From NCBI GenBank assembly GCA_902766095.1, contig CACXCN010000003.1, positions 1 to 64,000 of the forward strand: 64,000 nt of DNA, written 5' to 3'. Under the pieces are notes generated by a model. That model ran no database searches, was not told where the DNA came from, and worked only from the letters and a program-made list of their open reading frames with translations. A program made the translations under genes and the position numbers. Below are positions 8,650-17,623 of the stretch, piece after piece (positions within the stretch are counted from its first letter, which is position 1; each line of letters begins with the position of its first letter). The stretch comes from an uncultured Selenomonas sp. (lineage in GTDB: Bacteria > Bacillota > Negativicutes > Selenomonadales > Selenomonadaceae).

Positions 8650-10254
8650 TTAGTCGTCTTTGCTCAGTTTCTGAAACGTCTTCGCCTGAGTCGAAGATTT
8701 ATTCGCATGCTCCATATAGTAGCGTTCCTCCTCTGGCAAATTATCTCTGTCAAGGTACCAGGGCAGATGACGCAGCCATAGTCTGCCTGTCGTGCGAACG
8801 GCATAGAACAGGCTGTAATGGCGGATAGGCCGGTATAGTGCGAATGTCGTATCGACTGGTGCGAAGTAAACATTCTTTTCCAACGGCACCTTGTAAAAGT
8901 TCTGATGTTCTGCCTGTACATTTTCTTTGTCCCAGAAAGTTATGTCGCTATATTCGATACCGAGCCCAGCTTTTTCAACCATAGGATAGCGCTGCAACAA
9001 GCGGAACAGACGCAGCAATACATCTGCCGGACAGTCATCGACCGGCACTACATCTGAGTCTGTATAGGCATATACGGTCTTTATCTGCAGCTTATCAAGT
9101 ATTCCCGACAGCCATATGGCTATATGACCGAGATTGGGGAGATAGATAACACGTATATTCGGATGATTAGCTATGCTGGCATAGTAGTCAAGCAGGGGCG
9201 GGTAGGTAGAAGCATTATCGAGGATATAAATGCAACGATAGCCCGCACGCAGCAACCATTCCACGAGTCTACGCAAATATGTGACACGGTCACGCGAATT
9301 GATAAATATAGGGATATCGCGCCAGCCAATGCCGTGTGGCAAACGAAGCGGCTCACGCGGCAGCATATCCAGCGAATGGTAGCCCTGTTCCTCTGCTTTG
9401 TTTATGGCTGCCTGATAACGTATCGTCTCGTCATCAATGCCACTGTGCTGAAACAATGCCCGAGCGGTATCGAATTTACCGAGACAGGCATAGGCTACCC
9501 CCATATACTTGAGGACATCGTAAAACAAACTCATACGGAATCTCCGTACCAGCCGCATCCATTCTCCCATATAGGCCAATGCTGCCAACGGCCTTCCCTG
9601 ATATAGCTCTGATATGCCGACAAAGGCTAGTGCTTGATAGCCGCCGCTGATAATGCCACAAGCATCATCAGCCGGTGTCAGCAAAAGTTTGAGCATATTA
9701 TTCATTATGATATTAGCAGCACTATAGACATCATATGTGCTCATAGCATGCTGATAAGCTTGCTGCGTCTCCATTGATAGAGAAGCAGCCGCTGCATCGG
9801 CATACACCACCAATCTCTCATGTACAGCGGTATCATCTCCGTAGCGCATATGCCCGCCAGATATGATGTGCTGCTTGAGTATTGTGAGCAACTCCTCACT
9901 ATCCGGTATTTTTCGGTAATCGCCGAGCAGGACGATTTCATGATACACCTGCCCATCGATAGCCTGGCGCACCGCCGCAATATCGAGCGTTGCCTCACTC
10001 ATGCTGCCCTCTGCTGGACCGACGTATGTCATATGAATATTCGAACGCGTCAGTCGCTCACCGAGACGACTCCCTGTGAGCCCTTGCACTTCGAGACCAG
10101 GGTACCGGTTCAGTAAATCATATACGTTACCGCCTAACCCAGCATTGACTAGCAACAGACGCGTGCCAGGTGTCAGTTGTTCCGGCAACAATCCCTTGAT
10201 GATGTCATCAGTATAGCCATCGCACAGTATCTCACTTATACCGCTTTTACCCAT
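8650..10254 (-). CDS. Glycosyltransferase (GT-A type) with N-terminal Rossmann-like and helical regions
   Basis: The chain of 534 residues has three parts. Residues 1-160 look Rossmann-like (LLLVNAGLGGNVYDLL, EIVLLGDYRKIPDSEELL), similar to a methyltransferase fold without clear SAM motifs. Residues 165-290 are helical and TPR-like. Residues 310-534 are a GT-A domain with IPIFINSRDRVTYLRRLVEW, a nucleotide-sugar strand ILDNAST, and a likely metal-binding DSD at 399-401 in VYAYTDSDVVP. It should add a sugar to a growing glycan in the cytoplasm; donor and acceptor cannot be read from the sequence. The start has GGAGAG 9 bases upstream, and an extended -10 promoter lies at 10321-10329, so a new transcript may begin here inside the array. 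Confidence 0.75.
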   Translation of the reverse strand: MGKSGISEILCDGYTDDIIKGLLPEQLTPGTRLLLVNAGLGGNVYDLLNRYPGLEVQGLTGSRLGERLTRSNIHMTYVGPAEGSMSEATLDIAAVRQAIDGQVYHEIVLLGDYRKIPDSEELLTILKQHIISGGHMRYGDDTAVHERLVVYADAAAASLSMETQQAYQHAMSTYDVYSAANIIMNNMLKLLLTPADDACGIISGGYQALAFVGISELYQGRPLAALAYMGEWMRLVRRFRMSLFYDVLKYMGVAYACLGKFDTARALFQHSGIDDETIRYQAAINKAEEQGYHSLDMLPREPLRLPHGIGWRDIPIFINSRDRVTYLRRLVEWLLRAGYRCIYILDNASTYPPLLDYYASIANHPNIRVIYLPNLGHIAIWLSGILDKLQIKTVYAYTDSDVVPVDDCPADVLLRLFRLLQRYPMVEKAGLGIEYSDITFWDKENVQAEHQNFYKVPLEKNVYFAPVDTTFALYRPIRHYSLFYAVRTTGRLWLRHLPWYLDRDNLPEEERYYMEHANKSSTQAKTFQKLSKDD

Positions 10255-10320
10255 AATAACACTCTCCTCTACTGCGACATGACTATATCATCAATCATAC
10301 AGCTTTCCTAATCACCTATC

Positions 10321-10329
10321 ATTATACCA
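10321..10329 (-). promoter_or_regulatory. Extended -10 promoter upstream of the glycosyltransferase gene
   Basis: On the minus strand the bases read TGGTATAAT, a perfect -10 hexamer with the TGn extension. No good -35 hexamer is present at 16-18 bases, which is typical of extended -10 promoters. It lies about 67 bases before the ATG at 10254 in a 159-base gap. Confidence 0.55.
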
Positions 10330-10413
10330 TACATCACAGCCAGGCAGGCTGGCTTTCCACGCTGACGCCTTATTCCAGCTCTCCCGTCAGCCTGGCGGTG
10401 CTCTTCCAGCATA

Positions 10414-11976
10414 TCATTCCCACAAGGCTGCTATAGCTCCTGGCAGTAGCAGCTGCCACAGTGCAGCATAATCAGCACTGACTGCAGTGAGGCATTTTGT
10501 CAGCCAGCCAGTCTGCTCCAGCACATAGCGACGGAAAAGTATATCAGACAAATGAGCCGAGGGCCAGCAATGCAGCCTGCGCAAGCCCTGCAACATATCT
10601 GTGCCGTCGCCGAGCAGCAGAGGCTGCCCCTGGCTGTCGAGATCAATGAATTGCTGCTCGTCACTCCGTTCTCCATTCGCCATAACGAATGACGGCTCTG
10701 GCTGAGTGAGAAGGACCGTAGCCATAGAGCGCCAGCGGGCCATATCGATTTCATCGCCGGCCAGCAGATACTGCACCAGCTCGCCCTGCACCATGTCTGA
10801 GAGGATATTCGCGAGCTCGGTGGCCTCTCTGCCGATAGCCAGATATATGGCCATATCTTCAGGCTGTCTCTCGAGGAATTCTGTCAGCTGCTGCTCGGTT
10901 CCATCATCCAGCGCTACTGTCGGATTGATTGCTACTATATATTGCAATGTATCGTAGCTCAGCTGCTCTACGCTATGCAGTGTCCGTGCGAGTGCTGCCA
11001 TATCCCCCATATAGAACATGACGATGGTAATGAGACGCTCCTGATCGAGGGCATCGCGCTGGGCGCTGGCATCGGCTATGGCCTCAGCCGTCAGCAACAT
11101 GCGCCGCCGGGCGCTGGCAGTAGTACTGACAGCCGTATAACGCAGCCCGATTTCGCCCCACTCGTGCGGCAGGCTGACCTGTGTGGGCTCCATGAGACGT
11201 GGCAACTGTACGTGGCCGGTACTCACATATTCCTCGAAGACCTTGCGCCAGTGATTCGCCATGCGCGTGTGCCGCGAGTATTTCGCAACGTTCGTGAGCC
11301 AGCCGCTCACAGCCTTTGCCGCTACCTGAGCCTCGCTGCGCCAAGGGAAATGCGCGATGCGCAGTCCCGGTATCGTGGCTGCCTGCAGGGCCTCGGTGTG
11401 CCCGTCTTCTCCCATGATGAGGCAGAGATGATTGCCCTGAGCTATGGTCAGCCCCGTCGCTGCTGCGGCCTCGCGTCCCACGACCACTTTCTCGAGGGTA
11501 CTATTCATCTGACGCTCGCGTCGTGCTCCATTCAGGATGAATTTCTCAGGCTCCCATGGCTCGGTCTGGTAGTTCACCCAACGCAACGAATGCACCTTGC
11601 CACTGTCGAGCTGCTGCAATCTCAACCGAGCTGCCGCCAGTGTCTCCGCCGAATCAGCTACTATCAGCTCATCGGCATCGAGTGCCACAACGATATCACA
11701 GCCATCGGCAAAAGCTTGCTGCATAAGGGCCGTCACGCACTCGGCCTGTCGCTGCGCCATAGTGCTGATATGCGTTACCGTGAGCGGCAGGCCTTCGGCT
11801 GCCAGGGCGCGCAATATCTCCGGTGTCCGATCGGTACTACGGTGCTCGACGATGTACAGTGCATCCACCAGCCGCAGATGATGACGCACGAACCCCTCGA
11901 TGATGTCCTCCTCGTCACGTACCATCGCCACTATCGCCACGCGACGTGGTAAGCTTGTATTATCGTGTAATGACAT
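10414..11976 (-). CDS. GT2-type glycosyltransferase, paralogue of 17624-19201
   Basis: The first 250 residues form a GT2-like (PF13704-type) domain: VAIVAMVRDEEDIIEGFVRH, then a nucleotide-sugar strand with HRSTDRT in place of the usual DxGSxDGT, and the metal-binding LDADE at 99-103. A second half (about 300-520) has another alternating fold (LITIVMFYMGDMAALARTL...) that looks like a degenerate second GT2 domain without a DxD. The gene at 17624-19201 has the same layout, so the two come from a duplication. The start follows GGAGGGCATAGTCG. It lies 13 bases after the methyltransferase/GT fusion in one transcription unit. The sugar is unknown. Confidence 0.8.
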   Translation of the reverse strand: MSLHDNTSLPRRVAIVAMVRDEEDIIEGFVRHHLRLVDALYIVEHRSTDRTPEILRALAAEGLPLTVTHISTMAQRQAECVTALMQQAFADGCDIVVALDADELIVADSAETLAAARLRLQQLDSGKVHSLRWVNYQTEPWEPEKFILNGARRERQMNSTLEKVVVGREAAAATGLTIAQGNHLCLIMGEDGHTEALQAATIPGLRIAHFPWRSEAQVAAKAVSGWLTNVAKYSRHTRMANHWRKVFEEYVSTGHVQLPRLMEPTQVSLPHEWGEIGLRYTAVSTTASARRRMLLTAEAIADASAQRDALDQERLITIVMFYMGDMAALARTLHSVEQLSYDTLQYIVAINPTVALDDGTEQQLTEFLERQPEDMAIYLAIGREATELANILSDMVQGELVQYLLAGDEIDMARWRSMATVLLTQPEPSFVMANGERSDEQQFIDLDSQGQPLLLGDGTDMLQGLRRLHCWPSAHLSDILFRRYVLEQTGWLTKCLTAVSADYAALWQLLLPGAIAALWE

Positions 11977-11989
11977 CGACTATGCCCTC

Positions 11990-13519
11990 CTATGAAATCC
12001 CACCAACATGCACATGGCGCAGCTTCGTCATGCGCCTGCGACGCTCCAGTTCGAGCTCATCCCTGTGGGCGAGCAATTCGCGGTAGGCATATATGCGCTC
12101 CTCGTAGTGATTCGCGAGCATCCTGTTCTCCCGGACATAGGCATAGGCCAGCTGAGCCGTCTCCCAGCGCAGCAAAGGATTCTCTATGAGCAGTGATAGC
12201 AGCTGGCGGAGCTCGCGCAGATCGTGATAGAGGAATCCTGTCCGGCCATCACGCAATGTGCGGGCATAGACCGTAGGTGCAGCCAGTGCTACCGTTCCGC
12301 AGGACGCTGCCTCGATGAATTTCAGATCGGATTTGAGCCGGTTGAAGGGCGTATCTCGCAGCGGCAGCAGGGCGATGTCCGCCTGCTGCATGGCTGCAAG
12401 ATATGTATCATAGGGTGCAATCTCTCCATCGCTGCCGCCGAAGTATTCCTTGTTTTCCGCTCTGAGCGCATCATAGAATTCGCGATTGCCCACTACGAGG
12501 AAGGATAGCCGTGCCCCATAACGCTGGATGGCTTCATCCAATACTGGCATGATTTCCTGCCAGTCCTCGCGACGATTGATAGCGCCGAAGAAAATGGTAG
12601 CATGGTCCGATGTGAGATCAGGTTGCCGGAGCGGCGGCAGGCTCGCCACCTGGTTCTCGACAGTCAGTACATAGGGATTGTACTCGCGGAATACATCGGC
12701 CAGCGCCGGCGTCGAGGTCTGGACGACATGGACACCGACGAATGCACTATAGGCAGGATCCGTGTGCCAGTGAAAGGGAGCATCATCAAACTCGTTTATG
12801 AGCAGACGGTGCTCCCCTGCCAGAGCCGAGAATACCGCCTCGGCATTCTCGCTATTATTCAAGTGACAGCGCTGTATCATGCATATCTGCTCGTCACCTC
12901 TGAGCCGGCTCACATCCGGATAGCCATATTTCTCCCGTATGATCACGCCCGGCTCCGTATTGCAGCAGATTGTTGGCAGAGTAGTGCGTATGTGGGCCGT
13001 TATCGGCTCGGCTGCAAATGTATGTATCCGCAGTGGTGGAGCCATCGTGCGGAATAGCCGGATTACAGTCATATCTATCCAGCTCATGCGCGAATAGCCT
13101 TGCAGCGGCAGTCCGGTCAGGGCCCCCTCCAACCAATCCTTGGAGTCCGCTGCTCCGGCTGTCAGCACTATCTGGCCATCTTGCGAGAGAAATCCACAAA
13201 AATAAGCCAGACGCCCCGCAGCCTCGCGCTCGTGTCCGCGCCAAAAGGCACCATGTATCATGATGCAGTCGAGCTCATCGAGACCATAACGTGATAGATC
13301 TATATCCCAATCCTTCTCCACTGCCGCCCGGTCCAGCACCTTGGCCGCCTGCCGCAGCTTGTCCCTATCGCTATCGATACCGAAATAGCGGCACTCAGGC
13401 TGTATCTCCTTGAATCGCCTGCCGGTCACGCCCACTCCACAGCCCATCTCCAGCACGCTCCGGGCACGCGGCGGTATGAGACCGGCAAGTGATAGCTCCG
13501 CGTCTGTCATCAAGTCCAT
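11990..13519 (-). CDS. Fusion: SAM methyltransferase + GT-B glycosyltransferase
   Basis: About residues 1-170 are a class I methyltransferase: SVLEMGCGVGVTGRRFKE is SAM motif I, followed by FGIDSDRDKLRQA. About residues 185-509 are a GT-B glycosyltransferase of the family-1 type, with IFFGAINRREDWQEIMPVL, LSFLVVGNREF and the C-terminal PLRDTPFNRLKSDLKFIEAA motif that holds the nucleotide sugar. The protein probably adds a sugar and methylates it or a neighbour; order and substrate are unknown. The open frame goes up to ATG 13543, but ATG 13519 (MDLMTDAELS) has AGGAG and AAAGGA upstream while the former has GGAG only two bases away, so 13519 is preferred. Ten bases separate it from the GT9 gene upstream. 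Confidence 0.8.
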   Translation of the reverse strand: MDLMTDAELSLAGLIPPRARSVLEMGCGVGVTGRRFKEIQPECRYFGIDSDRDKLRQAAKVLDRAAVEKDWDIDLSRYGLDELDCIMIHGAFWRGHEREAAGRLAYFCGFLSQDGQIVLTAGAADSKDWLEGALTGLPLQGYSRMSWIDMTVIRLFRTMAPPLRIHTFAAEPITAHIRTTLPTICCNTEPGVIIREKYGYPDVSRLRGDEQICMIQRCHLNNSENAEAVFSALAGEHRLLINEFDDAPFHWHTDPAYSAFVGVHVVQTSTPALADVFREYNPYVLTVENQVASLPPLRQPDLTSDHATIFFGAINRREDWQEIMPVLDEAIQRYGARLSFLVVGNREFYDALRAENKEYFGGSDGEIAPYDTYLAAMQQADIALLPLRDTPFNRLKSDLKFIEAASCGTVALAAPTVYARTLRDGRTGFLYHDLRELRQLLSLLIENPLLRWETAQLAYAYVRENRMLANHYEERIYAYRELLAHRDELELERRRRMTKLRHVHVGGIS

Positions 13520-13552
13520 TCCTTTCCTGCTCCTAAATCGCATTCTCCAAAA

Positions 13553-14863
13553 TCATATATAGTGTACTGTACTATCTCCCTGAGCCATCATCTGGCAAAG
13601 CAGCCGGAAGCCCTCTAGCACATGCCTGACTGTTATCGTGGCGATACAATGCTGTTCGTCGGAGTGATTGCAGCCACTCAGCCGACCGCTCATCTGTCGG
13701 CAGTCATCGAGAGCCCGCTCGGCGAGCACTACGACGCTCGGGACTTGATAGGGCGCAAATGATACCGGGAAGCTCCACGGCTGCAGGGGTATCTCCCGTG
13801 GCCAGCAGTTCGGCTCGAGTACTGGCACGCCACAGGCCGCCGCTATATGAGCGGGACCTGTATCGTTGCCGATGTACATGCTGCATTCATTTATCACAGC
13901 CACCGTTTCAGTCAGCTTCAGCCGTCCCGTGAAATCGTACACCCGCCCCCTCGGCAGCGCCCCGGCCATATAGCTGGCGGCCCCGCTATCACCGGAGCCC
14001 CCCACCAATAGGAAGCGTGTCCTGGCCTGCTGGATGAGTATGCGCTGCAGCAGCTGGGCATAGCTCGCCACCGGCCATTGTTTGTTCCGCACCGTTCCGC
14101 CGACTGATACAGCTATCAGGCGGTACGCAGCGCCATTCTCTGACAGCAGCCCGGCATCACGCAGCATTTCCTGAGCCCGCTCGGTCGCAGCCTGGTCAGT
14201 CCAGGCCTCGATGGAGCGGTCGGCTACAGGGCTATAGAGCATAGCGTCAAATACTGCCAGATGCCGGTCGACGATATGGCACGCATCAGCGGCAATCGGC
14301 AACCAATCCGTAATGAAGCCATCCCACTCCTCCCTGCTCCCCCAGGGAACGCTCATGTAGTAGGGCGCCCGTGCCGCGATACGCCGCCGCGCCCCCATGA
14401 TGTAGGCCAAGAGATAAGCCTGCACGTATACAGAGCAGACAAAGGCCATATCGAAGCGTCGCTCAATCAGATGATGCGACGCGATGAACTGCACCATGAG
14501 CGGATAGGAATAGGCAAAATCATGCTCGAGAAAATCAGCCGGACCGACTGCCACTTCGTCCACATAGGGACAGGCTGCTGCCATATCCCGCACACGCTCA
14601 TCGCATATCAAGGTGATATGCGATACTGGATATAATCTGCGCAGCTCGCGTAGACAGGGCGATGTCAGGATAAAGTCGCCAATAGCGCTGTCGACAATGA
14701 TCGCTATGCGCGCTAGTCCACCATTGCCCGACTTCTGCAGCTGCCTTTTCTCTAGCATCGGTTCCAGGCGCCGCATTAGTTCAGCGGCAGAAAATTTTTC
14801 TGCCGTAAAAATTTCTCTGCCGTAATCTACTAAAATCTTTGCTACATCGTCCAAATAATTCAC
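13553..14863 (-). CDS. GT9 family heptosyltransferase-like glycosyltransferase
   Basis: A glycosyltransferase of the ADP-heptose:LPS heptosyltransferase family (GT9, GT-B fold). Marks are IAIIVDSAIGDFILTSPCLR at about 52-71, with the flexible-loop Asp, IAVSVGGTVRNKQWP, FLLVGGSGDSGAA, and SMYIGNDTGPAHIAAACGVP, the nucleotide-binding signature. A helical extension of about 50 residues precedes the usual start, as also in the neighbour at 14901. The family moves heptose from ADP-heptose; relatives can use other sugars. The start is uncertain: GTG 14863 lies only two bases after GGGGAG, and a TTG at 14854 has better spacing. It is in one operon with the genes on both sides and is a paralogue of the next gene. 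Confidence 0.85.
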   Translation of the reverse strand: MNYLDDVAKILVDYGREIFTAEKFSAAELMRRLEPMLEKRQLQKSGNGGLARIAIIVDSAIGDFILTSPCLRELRRLYPVSHITLICDERVRDMAAACPYVDEVAVGPADFLEHDFAYSYPLMVQFIASHHLIERRFDMAFVCSVYVQAYLLAYIMGARRRIAARAPYYMSVPWGSREEWDGFITDWLPIAADACHIVDRHLAVFDAMLYSPVADRSIEAWTDQAATERAQEMLRDAGLLSENGAAYRLIAVSVGGTVRNKQWPVASYAQLLQRILIQQARTRFLLVGGSGDSGAASYMAGALPRGRVYDFTGRLKLTETVAVINECSMYIGNDTGPAHIAAACGVPVLEPNCWPREIPLQPWSFPVSFAPYQVPSVVVLAERALDDCRQMSGRLSGCNHSDEQHCIATITVRHVLEGFRLLCQMMAQGDSTVHYI

Positions 14864-14900
14864 TTCTCCCCAGCATGATTGCCGTTATAGAAAAACTGTA

Positions 14901-16190
14901 TCAGTCCCTCTGCAACTCGAGGCACTGGCTAGCCAGTGCCTCGAAGGCTGCGACTATCGCCTCGGGCGGTATCGTCGCTATGCAGTGTGCTACGGGCGAG
15001 ATGCAGCCGCCGTAGACGAGCACCTCGCGGCAGCGGCCTATGGCATGCTCAGGCCGCAGAGCGACATAGGGCGTCTGCCAGGGTGCGAAGCGGCAGACAC
15101 TGCTGAATATCGGTGAGAGCGCATTATCCTTGTCGAGCGGATCGCGTGAGAACTCGATCACCGGTTTCCTGGCTGCGGCGGCCATGTGCATGACACCGGT
15201 GTCATTGCCTATATACATGTCCGACTGGGCCACGACAGCCTCCGTCTCGGGCAGACTCAGCCGCCCGCAGAGGTCCAGCAGCACCATCCCCGGCAGTAGG
15301 CCAGCCAGCTCCTGTGCCTCCGCTTGCTCTGCCATACCACCTACTACTATGCAGGCTACATTGTAGCGACGGGCGATCTCGCGCAGGCCTATAGCCAGTT
15401 TCGGCAGCGGGTATTTTCGCGTAGCAGCTCCCGCCCCGATACCGACGATGATGCGCAGACTATCCCCGGGCAGATCGCTCAGCATCCGTTCTGCTTTCAC
15501 GGCAGCAGACGTACCATACCAGAGCTCGAGTGACTTATCCTCTGCCGGGCACCCCAAAGCCTCGAGCAGATAGAATATGCGCGCCACCTCGTGCGTATAT
15601 TGTCTGGGTGTCAGTACCGCCTGGGTCAGCAGGCACTCGGTCGGACTCGGCTCTGCCGGATAGCCATAGATCTCGAATACCCGGTCACCGAAATCAACGC
15701 GCTCGCGGGCTCCGCTCAGATACAGCAGGCATCGCCGATAGTCGCGGTACTCCGGCCCCCACATCTTCGCAATGGCCAGCGTGAAACGCCGTGGCCATAT
15801 CTGCTCCCGCAGCACCGGCTCCATGGCTGCGAGATCTCTGACATCGCATTCCCCGGCCAGCGGTATCAGCTCATTGATATACGGGCATTCCGCCACCAGC
15901 GGTATGAGCTGAGGCCGGACGAGCGCCGCTATGAAGGAGCGCGGATGCGAGCGCCGCAGCTCGCGCAGAAAGCCGCTCGTGAGCACCGTATCACCGATGG
16001 CATCGATGAGCAACACCAGGATTGACGGCACGGCCAGCTTATCAGTCGTCGCATTCCGATACCCGGCCGCTGCGAATTTCGGTTCCAGTCGTTCTTTCAT
16101 ATGCCGGCCATCTGCCATGCCACCAGTATGCAGTCGATTCAGCTCCGCATGTACAGACTGCTCCAAAGCTATCATTCTCGTATCACTCAT
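14901..16190 (-). CDS. GT9 family heptosyltransferase-like glycosyltransferase
   Basis: This second GT9 protein has 429 residues. It shows ILVLLIDAIGDTVLTSGFLR near 58-77, IIVGIGAGAATRKYPLPKLA for the donor-binding half, and DMYIGNDTGVMHMAAAARKP. The layout, including the N-terminal helical extension, matches its neighbour at 13553, so they are tandem duplicates that may act one after the other. The start is ATG 16190 with AAGAGA about 9 bases upstream. The 221-base gap before it contains no gene; a TATGAT-like -10 is present in it without a convincing -35. A heptose acceptor on a protein glycan rather than LPS is suggested only by the neighbouring autotransporter-type heptosyltransferase. 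Confidence 0.85.
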   Translation of the reverse strand: MSDTRMIALEQSVHAELNRLHTGGMADGRHMKERLEPKFAAAGYRNATTDKLAVPSILVLLIDAIGDTVLTSGFLRELRRSHPRSFIAALVRPQLIPLVAECPYINELIPLAGECDVRDLAAMEPVLREQIWPRRFTLAIAKMWGPEYRDYRRCLLYLSGARERVDFGDRVFEIYGYPAEPSPTECLLTQAVLTPRQYTHEVARIFYLLEALGCPAEDKSLELWYGTSAAVKAERMLSDLPGDSLRIIVGIGAGAATRKYPLPKLAIGLREIARRYNVACIVVGGMAEQAEAQELAGLLPGMVLLDLCGRLSLPETEAVVAQSDMYIGNDTGVMHMAAAARKPVIEFSRDPLDKDNALSPIFSSVCRFAPWQTPYVALRPEHAIGRCREVLVYGGCISPVAHCIATIPPEAIVAAFEALASQCLELQRD

Positions 16191-16411
16191 ACTATCGTTC
16201 TCTTCATCCTATCTTGCCGCACGCCAGGCAAGCTCTTCTCTCAGAAACATATGCCATAACGCCGTATGCTATTTACTCCGACTGTCTGATGTCGCTGATG
16301 ATTCCTATCCCCTTTGCCCAGCTATTCACTCTGATGTCATCATAGCAAAGAAATCACCTGGTCCTAGCAGGATATGCCGAGCAACTGACTGTTCCGCTGA
16401 GCATTCACGCA

Positions 16412-17527
16412 TCATCTCTGCAGTTCCTGCATAAAGGCAGCCTTATTCTCCTGCGGCGTTGTCGTCGGCCGGCCGAGATCAGCCCTGGCACCGATTGCCG
16501 ACTTGACCTCGAGGAATACCGTTCCGGCTGCGTCCTTGGCTGACTGCAGAGCCTCGGCCAGCTCGTTTTCATCCTTGGCCGAGTAGACGGCAGTGTAACC
16601 GCAGGCTCTGGCTATGCCCATCATATCGGCGTTGCCCGCTACCGTCGGCATACCGCCCACCGTCTCATGCGCGCCATTATTGATGAGCACATGGATGAGG
16701 TTCTGCGGCTTTTGCGCACCGATGACCGCCAAGGCCCCCATGTGCATGAGGGTCGCGCCATCGCCATCGATGCACCACACCCGCCGCGTGCTGTGCAGGG
16801 CGATGCCTAGCGCTATCGAGGAGCTATGCCCCATCGAGCCGACAGTCAGGAAATCATGGCCGTGTCCCTCGCCCCTAGCCTCGCGTATCTCGAAAAGCTC
16901 GCGGCTGGCCTTGCCAGTCGTCGATACGATGATATCATCGCCTGCGGCTGCGACAATCTGCCGCAGTATATCCTCACGCTTCATACTGTTGCCATTGCGG
17001 TACACGACTTTCTCGTCATACGTCAGCGCGCCTTTTTCTACGACGAAGGCCACATCCTTGCCCATCTGCAGTTCCTGCCGATAGCCTCGCATCACTTCAT
17101 CTAACTCTACGGATGTGGTGTCCTTCGTTATGACGAAGTTCCTGATATCCATGACATCGAGCAGTTTCCGTGTGACCTGCCCCTGATATACATGCTGCGG
17201 TTCATCCTTCACTCCCGGCTCGCCGCGCCAACCGATGACGAATATCATCGGTATGGCATAGACCTTATCGGAGAGCAGCGAGGCCACCGGATTTATGATA
17301 TTCCCCTCGCCGCTGTTCTGCATATAGACGACCGGCACACGTCCCGTAGCGAGATGATACCCCGCCGCCAGGGCTGCACAGTTGCCCTCGTTAGCCGCTA
17401 TGATATGATGATGCCTATCGATACCATAGGTATTCATCAGATAGTTACACAGCGGTTTCAACTGTGAGTCCGGTACGCCGGTGTAGAAATCGGCCCCGAG
17501 AATGTTTACGAATTCCTCAATCTTCAT
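16412..17527 (-). CDS. ppd: Phosphonopyruvate decarboxylase
   Basis: A thiamine-diphosphate enzyme of 371 residues that turns phosphonopyruvate into phosphonoacetaldehyde and CO2, the step that pulls the unfavourable PEP mutase reaction forward. It opens with FYTGVPDSQLKPL, typical of the family, and has HHIIAANEGNCAALAAGYHL with the catalytic Glu. The TDP/Mg motif begins GDGATLMHMGALAVIG and ends NN, near residues 255-283. The enzyme is cytoplasmic. Its partners PEP mutase and AEP transaminase are 7-11 kb away at 26165 and 24873, with unrelated glycosyltransferases between. The split of the pathway is unusual, because the three genes are normally adjacent. Start: ATG 17527 after AGGAGTAACGGCT. 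Confidence 0.92.
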   Translation of the reverse strand: MKIEEFVNILGADFYTGVPDSQLKPLCNYLMNTYGIDRHHHIIAANEGNCAALAAGYHLATGRVPVVYMQNSGEGNIINPVASLLSDKVYAIPMIFVIGWRGEPGVKDEPQHVYQGQVTRKLLDVMDIRNFVITKDTTSVELDEVMRGYRQELQMGKDVAFVVEKGALTYDEKVVYRNGNSMKREDILRQIVAAAGDDIIVSTTGKASRELFEIREARGEGHGHDFLTVGSMGHSSSIALGIALHSTRRVWCIDGDGATLMHMGALAVIGAQKPQNLIHVLINNGAHETVGGMPTVAGNADMMGIARACGYTAVYSAKDENELAEALQSAKDAAGTVFLEVKSAIGARADLGRPTTTPQENKAAFMQELQR

Positions 17528-17623
17528 AGCCGTTACTCCTATATATCATGGTCTGACTAAAAAGCTCATTTTACGAGACAATCCCTGGTGCCATCCCCCA
17601 TTTGCCATTGACTGACACGCATC